Origin: Acidobacteriaceae bacterium
Lineage (GTDB): Bacteria > Acidobacteriota > Terriglobia > Bryobacterales > Bryobacteraceae
Length of the DNA: 64,000 nucleotides
Direction of reading: 5' to 3'
Assembly: GCA_019240475.1 (NCBI GenBank)
Contig: JAFAYI010000006.1
Span: forward strand, 310,001-374,000
The first letter of the stretch is position 1; each line of letters begins with the position of its first letter. The position numbers and the translations under genes are program-made. Below are positions 42,266-51,120 of the stretch, in pieces. A model generated the notes under the pieces. The model did not search any database. It saw only the letters and a program-made list of their open reading frames with translations, and had not been told where the DNA came from.

Positions 42266-43087
42266 ATGCCGCTGCGCATGCCGGAAGTTCTGATCTGTTG
42301 GACTCTGTTCTTGGCGCCCGCGATGGCCGGTCAGCAGTTGAGCGTGCAACAGATTGTAGACAAATCGGTCGCCGTCAATCACGCGGATTTCGAGGCGGGT
42401 ACCCGATTCAACTGGATCGAAACCGACAAGAACGCGAAAGGCGTCAAGACCTATCGCGTCACGATGCTATACGGAACGCCATACTATCGCCTCACCGAAT
42501 TGAACGGCCAGCCGCTATCGGCCTCCGCCGAAGCCGAACAGGCAGCGAAAGAGCGGCGGGTCATCGCGACACGGCGCAACGAATCGGCGGAGCAGCGCCG
42601 GGAGCGCATCGACAAATTCGAAAAAGAACGCAAGCGCGATAACGCGATGATGCAGGAAATGGCCAACGCGTTCGACTTCACGATGGTGGGCGTCAGGAAA
42701 ATTCATGGCTATGGCGTGTATGTGCTGAAGGCGACTCCGAAATCAGGCTACAAGCCTTCCAGCATGGAAACCCAGGTCCTCACCGGCATGCACGGCGAAT
42801 TGTGGATCGACCAGAATGCCTTTCATTGGGTCAAAGTGACTGCGCAGGTGATTCACCCGGTTTCAATCGAGGGCTTTCTGGCGGAAGTGGAGCCCGGAAC
42901 GCAGTTCGAGTTGGACAACCGTCCCGTGGGCGATAGCGGCGCATGGCAGCCATCGCATTTCTCCATGCGGTCTAACGCGCGCGTGCTTCACTTCTTTACC
43001 AGAGAATCTAACGACGACGAGACCTACACGGATTACAAGCTTGTGAGCGCCTCCCGCGATGCCGCGGGACAGAGTTCCCGGCCGTAA
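42266..43087 (+). CDS. Secreted protein of unknown function linked to the RND operon
   Basis: The 273-residue product has a short signal peptide (VLICWTLFLAPAMAGQ). The mature part has LSVQQIVDKSVAVNHADFEAG, an Arg/Glu-rich helical stretch (residues about 85-130, ERRVIATRRNESAEQRRERI) and a later beta-rich region (LWIDQNAFHWVKVTAQVIHPVSIEGFL). The FxVxGxG-like strands resemble the half-barrel of lipid-carrier proteins such as LolA or RseB, but this is only a shape impression. It begins 2 bp after the pump stop, so it is co-transcribed with it and may chaperone or modulate efflux. No named family is recognised. Confidence 0.6.
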   Translation: MPLRMPEVLICWTLFLAPAMAGQQLSVQQIVDKSVAVNHADFEAGTRFNWIETDKNAKGVKTYRVTMLYGTPYYRLTELNGQPLSASAEAEQAAKERRVIATRRNESAEQRRERIDKFEKERKRDNAMMQEMANAFDFTMVGVRKIHGYGVYVLKATPKSGYKPSSMETQVLTGMHGELWIDQNAFHWVKVTAQVIHPVSIEGFLAEVEPGTQFELDNRPVGDSGAWQPSHFSMRSNARVLHFFTRESNDDETYTDYKLVSASRDAAGQSSRP

Positions 43088-43098
43088 ACTCGCTTCCG

Positions 43099-43614
43099 TC
43101 AAGGCTTATGCGGACGGAAGATCAGATCGAACCACGGCTTCCAACTCTTGCCGCCATCACTGGACGTGAACGCCGTTTCTTGAACGCCTCCCGGGACGGG
43201 TTTCCAGATCCCTCGCACGCGCCGCTCCTTAGAATGCTCATCGAGATCCGCCCCGGTCAAAACCATTGAGCCGTTTTCGAAGCGGCCTTCAACTGTGAGC
43301 AAGCGGCCGCGGTTCGTCACCCAGCTTTGATGCCACATTTTTCTCGTCGCATCGTAGATATTGAAGCTTTCCCCATGCGACCCATTCGCGCCCTGGTAGT
43401 CCTCTAACAGGACGCAACCGTCCAGTATGCGCTCCACGCGCGCGCGCGCCACGACTGTAGCGGGGTTGCCGGCGTCGAATGCATCCCAATCGCCGGCCCA
43501 GAAATCGAATTGACGATATTCGGGCGTGGCGCAGCTAACCGGCGGCGCGGGCGCCGCCACGCAAGCGACACCCGCGCATAGAACGACGGAGGAGAGGAAG
43601 CGGAAGCTCATCAA
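43099..43614 (-). CDS. Secreted DUF1579-like protein
   Basis: The 171-residue product has a signal peptide (FLSSVVLCAGVACVAAPAPP). The mature part starts with PEYRQFDFWAGDWDAFDAG, the FDFWxGDWxxF motif of a widespread, uncharacterised beta-barrel family (DUF1579-like). The rest alternates strands ending with VQETAFTSSDGGKSWKPWFDL. It converges with the secreted protein at 42266. Function is unknown; the family may bind small hydrophobic molecules, which is inference. Confidence 0.7.
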   Translation of the reverse strand: MMSFRFLSSVVLCAGVACVAAPAPPVSCATPEYRQFDFWAGDWDAFDAGNPATVVARARVERILDGCVLLEDYQGANGSHGESFNIYDATRKMWHQSWVTNRGRLLTVEGRFENGSMVLTGADLDEHSKERRVRGIWKPVPGGVQETAFTSSDGGKSWKPWFDLIFRPHKP

Positions 43615-43617
43615 TCG

Positions 43618-44940
43618 CTATTTTGCAGGAGGCGCCGCTTCGAGCGCGAAGCGGCCGAACGCCAAATGCCTCACAAGCTGCTGGCGAATCTCTTCGGGAA
43701 CAATCGTGGAAGCCTGGCCGGAGACGGCGCGGCTCGCGTCCCAGTCGCAATCGGGAATCGCGAGAAAGGCCGGCATTTCGGTTGTGCACGACCCGTTCGA
43801 GAGCACGCACGCCTGGCCTGTAATCTCGCCTTTGTCGTCGATGTCGCCTGTCGAGATGAGCGACAACTGCGAATCGGGCGGGATCAGCGTGTTGAGATCC
43901 GTCATCACTCCATCCTGCCAGAGGAAGGCGTGCGAGGAAGGATAGGACACGCCGACCACCTGACCGCGATCGTTCAGGCCGGTAGCTTCGCTGAGGGAGT
44001 CGCCGGGCAGCGTGCCCAGATCGTGTATGGCGTGATCCTTCGTCCAGATGACAGCGTGAAAATTGGGCGTCAGCACGCCGCCGCTCACGTCCCCCGGCAA
44101 GTCGGAAAATCCGGCGGCTTCGCCTCTATTGTTGATGACAACGGGAGTGTTCCAGCCCGCCCCGCCGAGCGTGGGGAGGTTGATCGCTGTACCGTCCTCC
44201 CACAGGACCGCATGTTTCGCGGTATAGGCGCCTACTGCGACATCGCAAGTGCCGGAGATGCCGACCACCTGGCCATGATCGTTGATCGCAGTGGCCGCTG
44301 TGTCTCGGTCGCCTTTGAGCGGAGGCAGCTCGCGCAATTCGCCTTCGCCGGGCCCCCACACGACGGCTTCGAACTGCAGCACCTGGGGCGCAACGCAGGT
44401 CGAATCGTGAATCTTCGTTTCGGCCCAACCGGCCGCCTCGCCGCGGTTATTGATTGCGGCCGCGAAGCCGTTGTTACCGCCGAGCGTAGGAAGCGCGGTC
44501 ATTTTGCCCCACCGCCACAAGAACCCCAGGCAGATGTGGCCGGTGACGCTCGGGAAAAAAGCGGAGCAGCTCCAGTTCTCGCCCAATGGATCCACTGCGG
44601 CCGTTTCCGAAATGCCCACGATCTCACCGCGGTCGTTGCGGTTAGGAAATACGATGTTGCTGTTCGGACCGCCAAGAGTTCCAAAATCGAACTTCAGTCC
44701 ATACAGCCATGCCGTGGCATGTTCGCTGGCGTTGCCGGCCAGATTGGCGGCGCCCAGCGCAAGACTCTGATTGTTGATGGTGTTGCCTTGGCCCGCGGTT
44801 CCGCCTAACGTCCCGAGTTCGTATACGCGGTAATGATCCGGCGCCTGCGCGTAGAGGCGAACCGCCGCGGCGAACCACATCAATAGGATTCCGGATGCGA
44901 TGCACATGAATGTTTTGGAGCGCGCGATTTTGGGTTGCAT
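43618..44940 (-). CDS. Secreted HAF-repeat protein
   Basis: The 440-residue product has an N-terminal signal (MCIASGILLMWFAAAVRLYAQ) and a series of HAF repeats: ELGTLGGTAGQGNTINNQS, DFGTLGGPNSN, ALPTLGGNNGFAAAINNRGEAAG, ELPPLKGDRDTAATAINDHGQVVG, NLPTLGGAGWNTPVVINNRG and DLGTLPGDSLSEATGLNDRGQVVG. Each pairs a LGTLGG-like turn with a [IL]N[ND]RGxxxG turn and HAxLW, likely one blade of a propeller. The C-terminal 60 residues lack repeats. Function of the family is unknown. ATG 44940 is preferred; an upstream ATG (44997) gives a non-signal N-terminus. Confidence 0.8.
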   Translation of the reverse strand: MQPKIARSKTFMCIASGILLMWFAAAVRLYAQAPDHYRVYELGTLGGTAGQGNTINNQSLALGAANLAGNASEHATAWLYGLKFDFGTLGGPNSNIVFPNRNDRGEIVGISETAAVDPLGENWSCSAFFPSVTGHICLGFLWRWGKMTALPTLGGNNGFAAAINNRGEAAGWAETKIHDSTCVAPQVLQFEAVVWGPGEGELRELPPLKGDRDTAATAINDHGQVVGISGTCDVAVGAYTAKHAVLWEDGTAINLPTLGGAGWNTPVVINNRGEAAGFSDLPGDVSGGVLTPNFHAVIWTKDHAIHDLGTLPGDSLSEATGLNDRGQVVGVSYPSSHAFLWQDGVMTDLNTLIPPDSQLSLISTGDIDDKGEITGQACVLSNGSCTTEMPAFLAIPDCDWDASRAVSGQASTIVPEEIRQQLVRHLAFGRFALEAAPPAK

Positions 44941-45129
44941 GCTGCAAAGATAGGCCGGACTGCAAACCCATATTGGACGTTTGCGGACCTTGTACAAAAC
45001 CGGCGCCGGGCGAGCCCGCCGCGGCGCCCGCTAAATCGGCGGCCTTGAACGACTTGAATTGAGGTCCGAAAATGTCCAGCCAAACGCTTTATCATTGTGG
45101 CGAGCTGTATCGAAACGAATCGATCGAAG
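44941..45129. promoter_or_regulatory. Divergent region between the HAF gene and the AlkA-fusion gene
   Basis: 189 bp with no gene; the frame open from 45097 adds only 11 unconserved residues to the AlkA fusion. An Ada-box-like operator cannot be assigned by eye. Confidence 0.35.
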
Positions 45130-46602
45130 ATGGACCTGGATTGGCGAGTGTGCTCGCGGGCCCGCCTGGCGCGCGACCCGCGATTCGACGGCAAGTTCTT
45201 CATCGGGGTCTACACCACGCGCGTGTATTGCCGGCCCATCTGTCCCGCGCGCGCCTGCAAAGAAGAGAACGTCTGCTATTTCCCGACTGCCGCAGCCGCT
45301 GCCGAAGCAGGCTTTCGTCCATGCCTGCGCTGCCGTCCGGAATGTTCCGCTGGCACGCGCGCCGGCATCGGAACTTCGAACACCATCTCGCGAGCCCTGC
45401 GCCTGATCGGCGAAAGCGGGCTCGAAGGTGGCGGCGTCGAAGCGCTCGCGGAACATCTGGGAATCGGGTCTCGCCATCTTCGGCGACTGTTTCTGAAGCA
45501 CCTGGGCGCCACGCCCACCGCGGTGGCCCAAACGCGGCGCCTGCACTTCGCCAAAAAACTGCTGGATGAGACGAACCTTTCCATGACTCAGCTCGCCGTC
45601 GCTTCGGGATTCGGAAGCGTGCGTCGATTCAACGCGGCGATTCAGACCACCTATCATCGAACCCCGACACAGATCCGCGCGCTCGCCCGCCACGCCGCGG
45701 ACCACCCCGAAAATCAATACGTCTTCCGGCTGCGCTACCGGCCTCCCTTCGATTGGGACGGCATGCTGGCGTTTCTCGCCGCGCGCGCGACTCCCGGCGT
45801 CGAATCCGTGGAATGCGGCCGCTACCGGCGCACCATCGCGCTGAATGGCTCAAGGGGTTTCTTCGAAGTCTCGCTCGACGCAGCGAGTTATTCGGTCGCG
45901 CTGCGGATTCAGTTCGGAGATCCCGGCGCGCTGTTCTATATCGTCGAGCGCGTGCGCGCCATGTTCGACTTGAACGCGGATTGGCCGGCCATCGCCCACA
46001 ACCTGAAGCACGATCCGGTTCTTGCCGGGCGCATCGAATCCGGCCCGGGCCTGCGAGTAGCCGGCTGCTGGAACGGATTCGAGCTGGCCGCGCGCGCCAT
46101 CTTGGGTCAGCAGGTCAGCGTCAAAGGCGCCACCACGCTGGCCGGGCGAATGGTGGCGGCGTTCGGGCAGCCGCTAGTCGCCGGAGGCGCGCTGACACAT
46201 CTTTTCCCTTCCCCCGCCGTGCTGGCCGACGCCAATGTGGCGAGCATTGGCCTCCCGAAGGCGCGCGCCGAAACCATTCGCGCCCTGGCGCGCGCTGTGT
46301 GCGACAAGCAGATCGGGTTTGAGCGCATTCCCGATACCGGCGCCTTTCTCGATCGGCTCTGTGAAATTCCGGGCATCGGGAAATGGACCGCGCAATACGT
46401 TGCCATGCGCGCTCTCGGAGAACCCGATGCCTTTCCTACCGGCGACATCGGCCTGTTGCGCGCCCTTGAGCTCGCGAACGCCCGCGAACTGGAACCGCGA
46501 GCCGAAGCGTGGCGCCCCTGGCGCTCCTACGCCGCGATGTACCTCTGGCGCGGCATGCAACACCAGCGGGAAACGCCCCACGGCGGCAAGACGTCCAAGT
46601 AA
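45130..46602 (+). CDS. Ada zinc-binding / AraC HTH / AlkA DNA glycosylase fusion
   Basis: The 490-residue protein combines three parts. An Ada_Zn domain (residues about 10-75) has zinc Cys in VYCRPICPARAC and FRPCLRCRPE. An AraC-type HTH (about 85-175) has ALAEHLGIGSRHLRRLFLKHLGATPT and FGSVRRFNAAIQTTY. A 3-methyladenine glycosylase II domain (about 190-480) follows, with AILGQQVSVKGATTLAGRM, LPKARAETIRALARAVCD and the helix-hairpin-helix LCEIPGIGKWTAQYVAMRALGEPDAFPTGDIGLLRA whose final Asp is catalytic. The O6-methylguanine methyltransferase domain of Ada is absent. It probably senses methyl phosphotriesters and excises alkylated bases. Confidence 0.92.
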   Translation: MDLDWRVCSRARLARDPRFDGKFFIGVYTTRVYCRPICPARACKEENVCYFPTAAAAAEAGFRPCLRCRPECSAGTRAGIGTSNTISRALRLIGESGLEGGGVEALAEHLGIGSRHLRRLFLKHLGATPTAVAQTRRLHFAKKLLDETNLSMTQLAVASGFGSVRRFNAAIQTTYHRTPTQIRALARHAADHPENQYVFRLRYRPPFDWDGMLAFLAARATPGVESVECGRYRRTIALNGSRGFFEVSLDAASYSVALRIQFGDPGALFYIVERVRAMFDLNADWPAIAHNLKHDPVLAGRIESGPGLRVAGCWNGFELAARAILGQQVSVKGATTLAGRMVAAFGQPLVAGGALTHLFPSPAVLADANVASIGLPKARAETIRALARAVCDKQIGFERIPDTGAFLDRLCEIPGIGKWTAQYVAMRALGEPDAFPTGDIGLLRALELANARELEPRAEAWRPWRSYAAMYLWRGMQHQRETPHGGKTSK

Positions 46603-46608
46603 CTCTAT

Positions 46609-47400
46609 ATGCACACAGGCATCTTGCCGGCACTGGCGTTCGCCGCGATTGCAGCGGGCGCGGCTTGGAGCTTTTCGGATCCGCGCAACGCCGCTCCCTC
46701 CGAATGGACCGGCCCGGAGGTGTTTCAGATCCTGAACAATTCGCCGTGGTCGAAGACCGTGAAGGTGAACGTGCCGGGCGTCAGCCCGGATGCGCTGGGC
46801 AACCAGAATACGGCGAATACGAGCAGCAATGCCGGCGCCCTGCCGCCGGGGGCGGGCGGAGTGGGGCGCCGCAGCATGGGTGGACGCGGGCAGACGACCT
46901 ACAACTCCAGCGGAAGAAGCAATGGAGGCTCAAGCAGCGCGCCGAGATCCGGCCCCACGGAAGTAACTATTCAGTGGCAGAGCGCGCTTGTAGTGCGAAT
47001 GGCCGCCGCCAAGAAAGCCGGCGACCCAGTGGACCCGGCCGCGTTCAAGCCTCTCGACGAATATGTGATTGCGGTCATCGGGCTGCCGATTACCGCTGTC
47101 GGCGGACCTGCGGCGTCGGCGGAATCCAACAATACATTGAGCGCCGAGGAAGAGCAGCGCGTCGAAGATAACGTGAAGAGTTCGACGGGCCTGTTGCGCT
47201 CCGGGCATGAACCGTTAAGGCCCGTGAAAATCGAACTGGATCAAGGCAAGGACGGTCGCATGCTGATTCACTTCCCCAAGTCCGATCCGATTCAGGCAAG
47301 TGACAAGACCGTGGAATTCCGCCTGGCCATGGGCCACACCGAGCTCCGCGGGAAGTTTCCGCTCAAGGAAATGGAATACCAGGGCAAGCTGGAGCTTTAA
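46609..47400 (+). CDS. Secreted hypothetical protein with Gly/Ser-rich segment
   Basis: The 263-residue product starts with a signal-like segment (ILPALAFAAIAAGAAWSF). WTGPEVFQILNNSPWSKTVKVNVPG follows, then a Gly/Ser/Asn-rich stretch (residues about 60-105). The C-terminal part has TEVTIQWQSALVVRMAAAKKAGD and a beta-rich end (RMLIHFPKSDPIQASDKTVEF). I do not recognise the family; proteins with the opening 'EVFQILNNSPW' are familiar from acidobacterial secreted proteins, which is recollection rather than a search. It starts 6 bp after the AlkA fusion, so it may be co-transcribed. Confidence 0.55.
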   Translation: MHTGILPALAFAAIAAGAAWSFSDPRNAAPSEWTGPEVFQILNNSPWSKTVKVNVPGVSPDALGNQNTANTSSNAGALPPGAGGVGRRSMGGRGQTTYNSSGRSNGGSSSAPRSGPTEVTIQWQSALVVRMAAAKKAGDPVDPAAFKPLDEYVIAVIGLPITAVGGPAASAESNNTLSAEEEQRVEDNVKSSTGLLRSGHEPLRPVKIELDQGKDGRMLIHFPKSDPIQASDKTVEFRLAMGHTELRGKFPLKEMEYQGKLEL

Positions 47401-47524
47401 TTACCGAAATTACCGGGCGCCGGAAGTCCTGCGCGCTCCGGCGCGGCTTTTCCCGTCGAGCGATCATCTATATTGGAAGCGGCTTCAGCCGAAGCCGCGT
47501 GTGAGGAACGCGTCGGGAGAAGCC

Positions 47525-49333
47525 GTGGAAAAACCGAGCCAGTCTGAGCGCTTGAGAACGCTGCTGCCCGAAATCTGGGTGCTGATGAAGCCGAGGCGCG
47601 GCCTTCTGCTTTTGGGCGGAGCACTGATGGTTGTCAACCGCGTCTGCGGCCTGGCGCTGCCCGTTAGCACGAAGTTCTTGATTAATAATGTCATGCGGCA
47701 AGGGCAGATGGATATGCTGTTGCCCATCGTGCTCAGCGTGGTTCTCGCCACCCTCGTTCAGGGCGTCACCTCGTTTTCACTCACCCAGCTTCTCTCCAAA
47801 GCCGGCCAGCGCCTGATTTATGAAATGCGCGTGATGATTCAGGATCACATCGCCCGGCTGCCTGTGGCCTATTACGACTCGAACAAGGTCGGCAACCTGG
47901 TCTCGCGCATCATGAGCGATGTGGAAGGCGTCCGCAACCTGATTGGAACCGGTCTTGTGGAACTCGCGGGCGGCCTCTTGACCTCCGCCATCTGCACTTT
48001 TCTGCTGTTTCGAACAAGCGTCACGATGACCTCGATCGTGCTGGTCGTGTTGGTCTTGTTCGGGGCGGTCTTGCAGCGAGTGTTCAAAACCGTGCGCCCC
48101 ATTTTTCGCGAACGAGCCAAGATCAATGCCGAGGTGACCGGACGCCTGACCGAAACATTAGGCGGCGTTCGCGTCATCAAGGGCTATCACGCGGAGAAAC
48201 GCGAATCGGAGGTGTTCGCCAAGGGAGCTCGGCGCCTACTTGAGAACGTCTACCGCTCGCTCACCACCATCTCCTTGACTACGCTTGCTTCGACCGTTCT
48301 GATGGGCCTCGTTGGATCGCTCATCATGTTCCTCGGCGCTCGCCAGGTGGCGGCCCATCGCATGGAGATCGGCGATTTCGTGATGTACACTTCCCTGCTG
48401 GCGTTCATGATCGCGCCCGTGGTGCAGATCGTCAACATAGGCAGCCAACTTTCGGAAGCGCTCGCCGGGCTTGAGCGCACCCGCCAAGTGTTGAGCGAGC
48501 GGCCCGAGGATGAAGACCCGCTCCGCGCCACAAAGCTCCCTGCCATCGACGGCCACGTGCGCTTCGAACACGTGTCTTTTGCATATGAGCCGGGCAAGAC
48601 GGTGCTGCACGACGTGTCGTTTGAAGCGCGGCCGGGAACGGTCACTGCCCTGGTGGGCTCGTCGGGCTCCGGCAAGTCCACCACCATCGGCCTCATCGCC
48701 GCGTTCCACGCTCCCAACGAAGGCAAGATTCTGGTGGACGGTTTCGATCTCTCTACCGTCGAGTTGGCGAGTTACCGCCTGCAGCTTGGGCTCGTGCTGC
48801 AGGATTCGTTTCTCTTCGACGGAACCATCCGCGAAAATGTGGCGTTCTCGCGCCCGGACGCGACGGAAGAACAGGTCATGGAGGCATGCCGCATCGCGCG
48901 CGTCGACGAATTCGCCGAACGATTCAGCGATCGGTACGATACGGTAATCGGCGAGCGCGGCGTGAAGCTTAGCGGCGGACAGAAGCAGCGCGTCTCGATC
49001 GCCCGCGCAATTCTCGCGGACCCGCGTATTCTGATTCTGGATGAAGCCACTTCGAGCCTCGATTCCGAATCCGAAGCCCTCATCCAGTCCGGTCTCTGGT
49101 ATCTGATGCAAGGCCGGACGACCTTTGTCATCGCGCACCGGCTTTCGACTATACGCCGCGCCGACCAGATCCTCGTCGTTGAAAGCGGACGTATTATCGA
49201 GCGCGGGAATCACGCACAGCTATATGCGGCGGGCGGGCGTTACTATGATCTCTACACACGGCAGCATGGCCTCGAAGCGAATCTGTTCCTTGCGCCTGGA
49301 GAAGGCGACAAAATAGAAGCTACGGTAGGTTGA
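47525..49333 (+). CDS. ABC exporter, fused membrane and ATPase domains (MsbA-like)
   Basis: The 602-residue half-transporter has six TM segments (residues about 20-300, e.g. LLLLGGALMVVNRVCGLALPV; PIVLSVVLATLVQGVTSF). The ATPase carries Walker A VGSSGSGKSTTIG, Q-loop LVLQDSFLFDGTIRENV, signature LSGGQKQRVSIARAI, Walker B ILILDEATSSLD and H-loop IAHRLSTIRRAD. All catalytic motifs are intact. GTG 47525 is chosen because GGGAGA precedes it and the upstream 75 codons are a shadow of the preceding gene. It resembles lipid A and drug exporters; the substrate is unknown. It probably works as a homodimer. Confidence 0.9.
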   Translation: MEKPSQSERLRTLLPEIWVLMKPRRGLLLLGGALMVVNRVCGLALPVSTKFLINNVMRQGQMDMLLPIVLSVVLATLVQGVTSFSLTQLLSKAGQRLIYEMRVMIQDHIARLPVAYYDSNKVGNLVSRIMSDVEGVRNLIGTGLVELAGGLLTSAICTFLLFRTSVTMTSIVLVVLVLFGAVLQRVFKTVRPIFRERAKINAEVTGRLTETLGGVRVIKGYHAEKRESEVFAKGARRLLENVYRSLTTISLTTLASTVLMGLVGSLIMFLGARQVAAHRMEIGDFVMYTSLLAFMIAPVVQIVNIGSQLSEALAGLERTRQVLSERPEDEDPLRATKLPAIDGHVRFEHVSFAYEPGKTVLHDVSFEARPGTVTALVGSSGSGKSTTIGLIAAFHAPNEGKILVDGFDLSTVELASYRLQLGLVLQDSFLFDGTIRENVAFSRPDATEEQVMEACRIARVDEFAERFSDRYDTVIGERGVKLSGGQKQRVSIARAILADPRILILDEATSSLDSESEALIQSGLWYLMQGRTTFVIAHRLSTIRRADQILVVESGRIIERGNHAQLYAAGGRYYDLYTRQHGLEANLFLAPGEGDKIEATVG

Positions 49334-49353
49334 AGTCGAGCGCAGCGAATTTA

Positions 49354-50514
49354 ATGCCAAGGCCCATAAGAACGATTGCGTTGAGAGTGGCGGCCTACAT
49401 CGCGCTCTTCAGCAACGCGTTTGCCGGGCAATCGGCTAGCGCGCAAATCGGCGCGGTGTTCGCATCCGTCGCCGGCGAGAAATCTCCCGGCCTCGCGGTG
49501 CTGGTTCAAAGGAACGGCGAGATTGTTTTTGAGCAGTCTTACGGCCTTCGCGAACTCCGGACTCCGGACGCGCGCATCACAGTGGGCACGAATTTCCGCC
49601 TCGCTTCCTTTACCAAGCAGTTCACAGCGATGGCCACTATGCTGCTGGTGCGAGACGGCAAGCTGCGCTATGACGAGTCGCTCACCGATGTATTTCCGGA
49701 TTTTCCGGCATATGGCCGCCGCATCACAATCCGCAATCTACTGACGCATACATCGGGCCTGCCGGACTACGAAGAGCTCATGGATCGGGTCGAAAAGACG
49801 CAGGGGCCGACGTGGAGCGCAACCCATCAAATTAGCGACCAGGAGGTGCTGGGCCTTCTGAAGCGCGAAACACACGGAAAGTTCGAGCCCGGCACAAGCT
49901 GGGCCTACAGCAATTCCGGCTATGTCGTGCTCGGGTTGATCGATGCGAAAGCGGCAGGAGAGCCGTTCCCGCGTCTATTGCACGACCGGATCTTCCACCC
50001 TTTGCGCATGACGAGATCAATCGCATATGTTAACGGCGTTAACAAAGTGCCCGAGCGCGCTTACGGATACTCGAAGCAAGGCGAAGCGTTTGTCGAGACG
50101 GATCAGAGTTCGACGTCCGCCACTTTGGGCGATGGCGGCGTCTATTCGAACTTGACGGATCTGGCGACATGGGACAAAGCCCTTGCTTCGCACACGTTAT
50201 TAACCGCCCAGGAGATGAGCGCGGCGCTCGAACCCGTGAAGCTTTCGGGCGGGGTCGAGCCGCGCTGGCCGACTGCGCCGGGCGATGACAATTTGAATCC
50301 GGGCCAGCCGGTTTCCTACGGATTCGGCTGGTTCCTGGACAGCTATCGCGGCCGGCCGCGCATGTGGCACAGCGGCACGACCATGGGATTCCGCACCGTG
50401 ATCGAGCGCTTCACCGGAGACAAACTCACGGTCATAGTCTTGTGCAACCGCTCCGATCTGAATGCAACCGAGCTCGCACTGCGAGCCGCCGACGCGGCGC
50501 TGGGCGCTCCATGA
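49354..50514 (+). CDS. Secreted serine beta-lactamase-fold hydrolase (class C-like)
   Basis: The 386-residue product has a signal peptide (IALRVAAYIALFSNAFAGQ). Penicillin-binding motifs are Ser-x-x-Lys in RLASFTKQFTAMATML, Tyr-x-Asn in SWAYSNSGYVVLG and the late HSGTTMG in place of KTG. NLLTHTSGLPDYEEL is typical of this esterase/DD-peptidase-like family. It is more likely an esterase or D-aminopeptidase-like enzyme than a true resistance beta-lactamase. ATG 49354 is preferred over TTG 49330. The stop overlaps the next ATG as ATGA. Confidence 0.88.
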   Translation: MPRPIRTIALRVAAYIALFSNAFAGQSASAQIGAVFASVAGEKSPGLAVLVQRNGEIVFEQSYGLRELRTPDARITVGTNFRLASFTKQFTAMATMLLVRDGKLRYDESLTDVFPDFPAYGRRITIRNLLTHTSGLPDYEELMDRVEKTQGPTWSATHQISDQEVLGLLKRETHGKFEPGTSWAYSNSGYVVLGLIDAKAAGEPFPRLLHDRIFHPLRMTRSIAYVNGVNKVPERAYGYSKQGEAFVETDQSSTSATLGDGGVYSNLTDLATWDKALASHTLLTAQEMSAALEPVKLSGGVEPRWPTAPGDDNLNPGQPVSYGFGWFLDSYRGRPRMWHSGTTMGFRTVIERFTGDKLTVIVLCNRSDLNATELALRAADAALGAP

Positions 50515-51062
50515 GAGTCGTCATTTCCATGCTGCGCGGGGTGAATGTGGGGCCGCACAAACGCGTAAAGATGGACGCAGTGCGAGCATTGTACGAATCG
50601 CTTGGACTCGAAGATCCGAAGACGTTTTTGCAAAGCGGCAACGTGCTGTTCAAGACCGGCGAAAAGAACCTGCCCCGGCTGGCCAAACGAATCGAGGATG
50701 CCATTGAGCAGACGTTCGGATTTGAATCGGACGTTATACTGCGGACCACCGTCGAAATGCGAGAGGCGCTCGGGAGAAATCCATTTGCAAAGCGCGGCGG
50801 CATCGAGCCCACCAAGCTGCTTTTTACATTTCTCGCGAGCGACCCAGGCGAGGCGGCGCGCGAAAAGCTGCGGCAGATCGAGGCCGCCCCGGAAGAGATG
50901 TGGATCGAAGGGCGCGAGCTGTACATCTATTTTCCGAACGGCATGGCGCGGCCGAAGCTATCCATTCCGCTGATCGAGCGGACGCTCAAGGTCTCGGGCA
51001 CCGGCAGGAATTGGAACAGCGTTCAAAAGATGCTGGAAATGGCTGAAGAGATGGAGTCGTAA
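50511..51062 (+). CDS. DUF1697 protein
   Basis: The 183-residue product has the family's opening VVISMLRGVNVGPHKRVKMDAVRALYESLGL, the FLQSGNVLFKT strand and ESDVILRTTVEMREALGRNPF. The C-terminal SGTGRNWNSVQKMLEMAE is also typical. DUF1697 proteins are small, soluble and of unknown function. It overlaps the hydrolase gene by 4 bp, so the two are translated together. Confidence 0.9.
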   Translation: MRVVISMLRGVNVGPHKRVKMDAVRALYESLGLEDPKTFLQSGNVLFKTGEKNLPRLAKRIEDAIEQTFGFESDVILRTTVEMREALGRNPFAKRGGIEPTKLLFTFLASDPGEAAREKLRQIEAAPEEMWIEGRELYIYFPNGMARPKLSIPLIERTLKVSGTGRNWNSVQKMLEMAEEMES

Positions 51063-51120
51063 GCGCGGTGCTTGTGCGGCCGCACGGCTTGTGTAAACCT
51101 AGCACTCGTCAGGTGACACG

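Noticed and set aside
47300..47524. N-terminal extension of the ABC exporter to 47300
   Set aside because: The first 75 codons overlap the previous gene in another frame and lack conserved sequence. GTG 47525 has a good ribosome-binding site.
49354..50514. Antibiotic-resistance beta-lactamase
   Set aside because: The KTG box is HSG and the sequence fits the broad esterase/DD-peptidase-like family, so a resistance call is not supported.
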